Shown one piece after another: positions 62,387-64,000 of a DNA stretch of 64,000 nt (the stretch's first letter is position 1; each line of letters begins with the position of its first letter). The stretch is taken from NCBI GenBank assembly GCA_029255685.2, contig CM055319.2:17077247-17141246 (forward strand). Reading direction: 5' to 3'. The notes beneath the pieces were generated by a model, which was not told the DNA's origin, did no database searches, and saw nothing but the letters and a program-made list of their open reading frames with translations. A program made the position numbers and the translations under genes. This DNA is from Silene conica. Taxonomy: Eukaryota; Streptophyta; Magnoliopsida; Caryophyllales; Caryophyllaceae.

Positions 62387-63548
62387 TCTGTTATACGAGT
62401 ACTAACAAACATTAGATATCATAAAACATATTTCCAGACATTGGGCACCAATAATAAAATAAAAAGATGGAATAAAAAAAGACCTTTTAAAATGAGTTCG
62501 CAAGAAGTATACATACAACTTCCGCAATAACATCTACAGATATTTATATTACCTGTAAACAAGCTCTAATGACTATATTAACTCACAAGTGGAGGAACAG
62601 TTTGTTAGACAGTATGGGTGAAGTTAAGTGTTTCTGACAGGACATTACTTCTGCATATCTACAAGTATGTACTATAAACATATCCAACAATTAGTTAACT
62701 ACCTTGTATCCTAACCATCCCCAATATTAAACTGTACACACTCAATCAGTATAGTTACTGAACACAACAGTACCACAGCCATAGTTATAGACGTGTTTAA
62801 CTATCTAAAGTGAATGAAGGACAACCTGCAGCATTAACTTAAATCTCGGAAAAAAGGTTTATACATAAAATAAATTCAAACTACAGCGTAGATATCACAG
62901 CCAGACAAACATGCTCAACAGCGTGGCCTTGATTTATTGAATTTGACGTACACTTAACCAACGCGGAAAACATAGGAACCATGTATATTGAAGATTGCAA
63001 TCAGTGTAACTACTGTATAATCCGGCGTGATTATACATCAGTTTTCTGTACAAAAGTAGTCTAGATACATTTATCACAAACATGAAATTTCTGAAGATTA
63101 TACCTTCTTTTCACTAAGAGCCATCGTAAACCTTATTCTAAGATACGCTTTGACTGACAAAACAATAGTAATTACGCCCCACTTGTTATTGGCCATGTTC
63201 ACACAATCCGAAGCAATTCCCGCCACAAACCAATCTACTCCATATTATATAGATATGCATTAAAAACCGATAAAATGGTGATACACGTTAGCCATGTACT
63301 AACAATACAGACACTAAACGTAATCATCAATCTTCCAATAACATCAAAACATGCATACACGAAGATACCATACGTGATACAACTTAATGTTTAGGGATGC
63401 TACCACCGTAAAAGGAAAAAGCTAATCAAGAAGCAATAACAATGGAGCTAGAGAGAGCGTCATCTCAGTGTCACAAAATGTCACATCCATAGATTAAAAC
63501 CACACATATCATTCAACCATATTCAGATAACTAAGCATCCACTCTACT
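62387..63548. other. Spacer between RPA1-like copy 3 and the partial dsRNA-binding-like gene
   Basis: There is no supported coding sequence and no Rep/helicase remnant, unlike the corresponding interval of copy 2. Confidence 0.5.
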
Positions 63549-64000
63549 TCAGCAGCCCAAGTCACGAACCACTGGTAGCATATAAGGAACAGGAATGGGA
63601 CCCGACAGGCAGTACACGACATTATCAGGACTTCCAAAACGGGTATGCACTGTGTCCTTTGTAGGAGAGGCCGGTGTAATAATTGCAGTGTCATCAACTC
63701 CATGTCCAGATGCAAGATCATCCCGTTCAATAAGATTATTTGAAAAAATAGGCTCATCAAATATCTCATACATCCGCCCCCTCATAGTCAAATAACTCTC
63801 TATCTCAAGGTTATATAACAATGCAGCCATTTCAGTCTCTGAAGACTGATAGTTGACGTCAATGATTTCAAGGTTGTAAGCCAATGCCAAGTACATGACA
63901 ACGTTCTTAGCTAAACAGTTTCTAGCATCAGCAAGAGTTTCACGCCTTGATACAATAAATATTGGGTTATAAGTAGGGCTGGCGGAGGACAAAATAGTAA
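63549..64000 (-). CDS. Partial dsRNA-binding-like protein, paralogue of the gene at 48081 (cut by window end)
   Basis: The frame is open to the window edge, so the start lies beyond 64000. The segment CLAKNVVMYLALAYNLEIID then VNYQSSETEMAAL aligns with AYKTIEYLIPIYNIDLID then ANYAPEEVKLAAL in the second repeat of the protein at 48081. The C-terminus differs: no poly-proline run, ending VVRDLGC. It lies upstream of RPA1-like copy 3 on the same strand, as its paralogue lies upstream of copy 2. Confidence 0.5.
   Translation of the reverse strand, partial: TILSSASPTYNPIFIVSRRETLADARNCLAKNVVMYLALAYNLEIIDVNYQSSETEMAALLYNLEIESYLTMRGRMYEIFDEPIFSNNLIERDDLASGHGVDDTAIITPASPTKDTVHTRFGSPDNVVYCLSGPIPVPYMLPVVRDLGC

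Overview
This is nuclear DNA of a flowering plant, probably a eudicot. It is AT-rich, its genes carry short GT-AG introns and plant-type TATA boxes, and it is dominated by plant transposons (hAT, CACTA, Helitron). I cannot name the species from sequence alone.

Layout. (1) 1-20733: a tandem array of about 1.68 kb units, with 12 start-codon positions plus a truncated first unit. Each unit joins a promoter/first-exon fragment (TATA box, leader, about 114 codons of a polar, acidic protein) to a 1.08-1.2 kb non-autonomous hAT-like element. That element carries a tRNA-like A/B-box segment and a variable 7-bp repeat. The central units are nearly identical and the edge units differ, as expected for homogenisation by unequal exchange. 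(2) 20734-27930: gene-poor DNA with an old hAT element (23430-24265), a complete small Helitron (26221-27160) and other repeats. (3) 27933-64000: Helitron-related territory. It opens with a clear Helitron 3' terminus in minus orientation (CTAG at 27933-27936 plus a GC-rich hairpin). It contains a spliced Rep/helicase gene with all key motifs (42831 to about 47510, minus), three RPA1-like single-strand-binding protein genes (minus), one full and one partial dsRNA-binding-like gene (minus), and five members of an F-box-like small protein family (four plus, one minus).

A repeated arrangement stands out: a plus-strand F-box-like gene converges on a minus-strand RPA1-like gene three times (31479/33722, 36685/41688, 54880/62386). 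The RPA copies share exon sizes and phases. Copy 1 is a pseudogene whose 5' half was replaced by a fragment of a CCCH zinc-finger gene (SZF1/AtC3H47 type). Copy 2 (9 exons, 545 codons) and copy 3 (8 exons, 446 codons) have consistent frames. Copy 3 tolerates a 4,093-bp CACTA transposon with a TAA target duplication inside an intron that was only about 69 bp before the insertion. The CACTA element itself holds a reverse-transcriptase zinc-binding fragment.

How the parts may work together (inference): Rep/helicase nicks and unwinds, and RPA1-like proteins coat the single strand, as proposed for plant Helitrons. The dsRNA-binding-like and F-box-like families recur with them and may be accessory or captured cargo. 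An unrecognised two-exon gene lies at 35053-35717.
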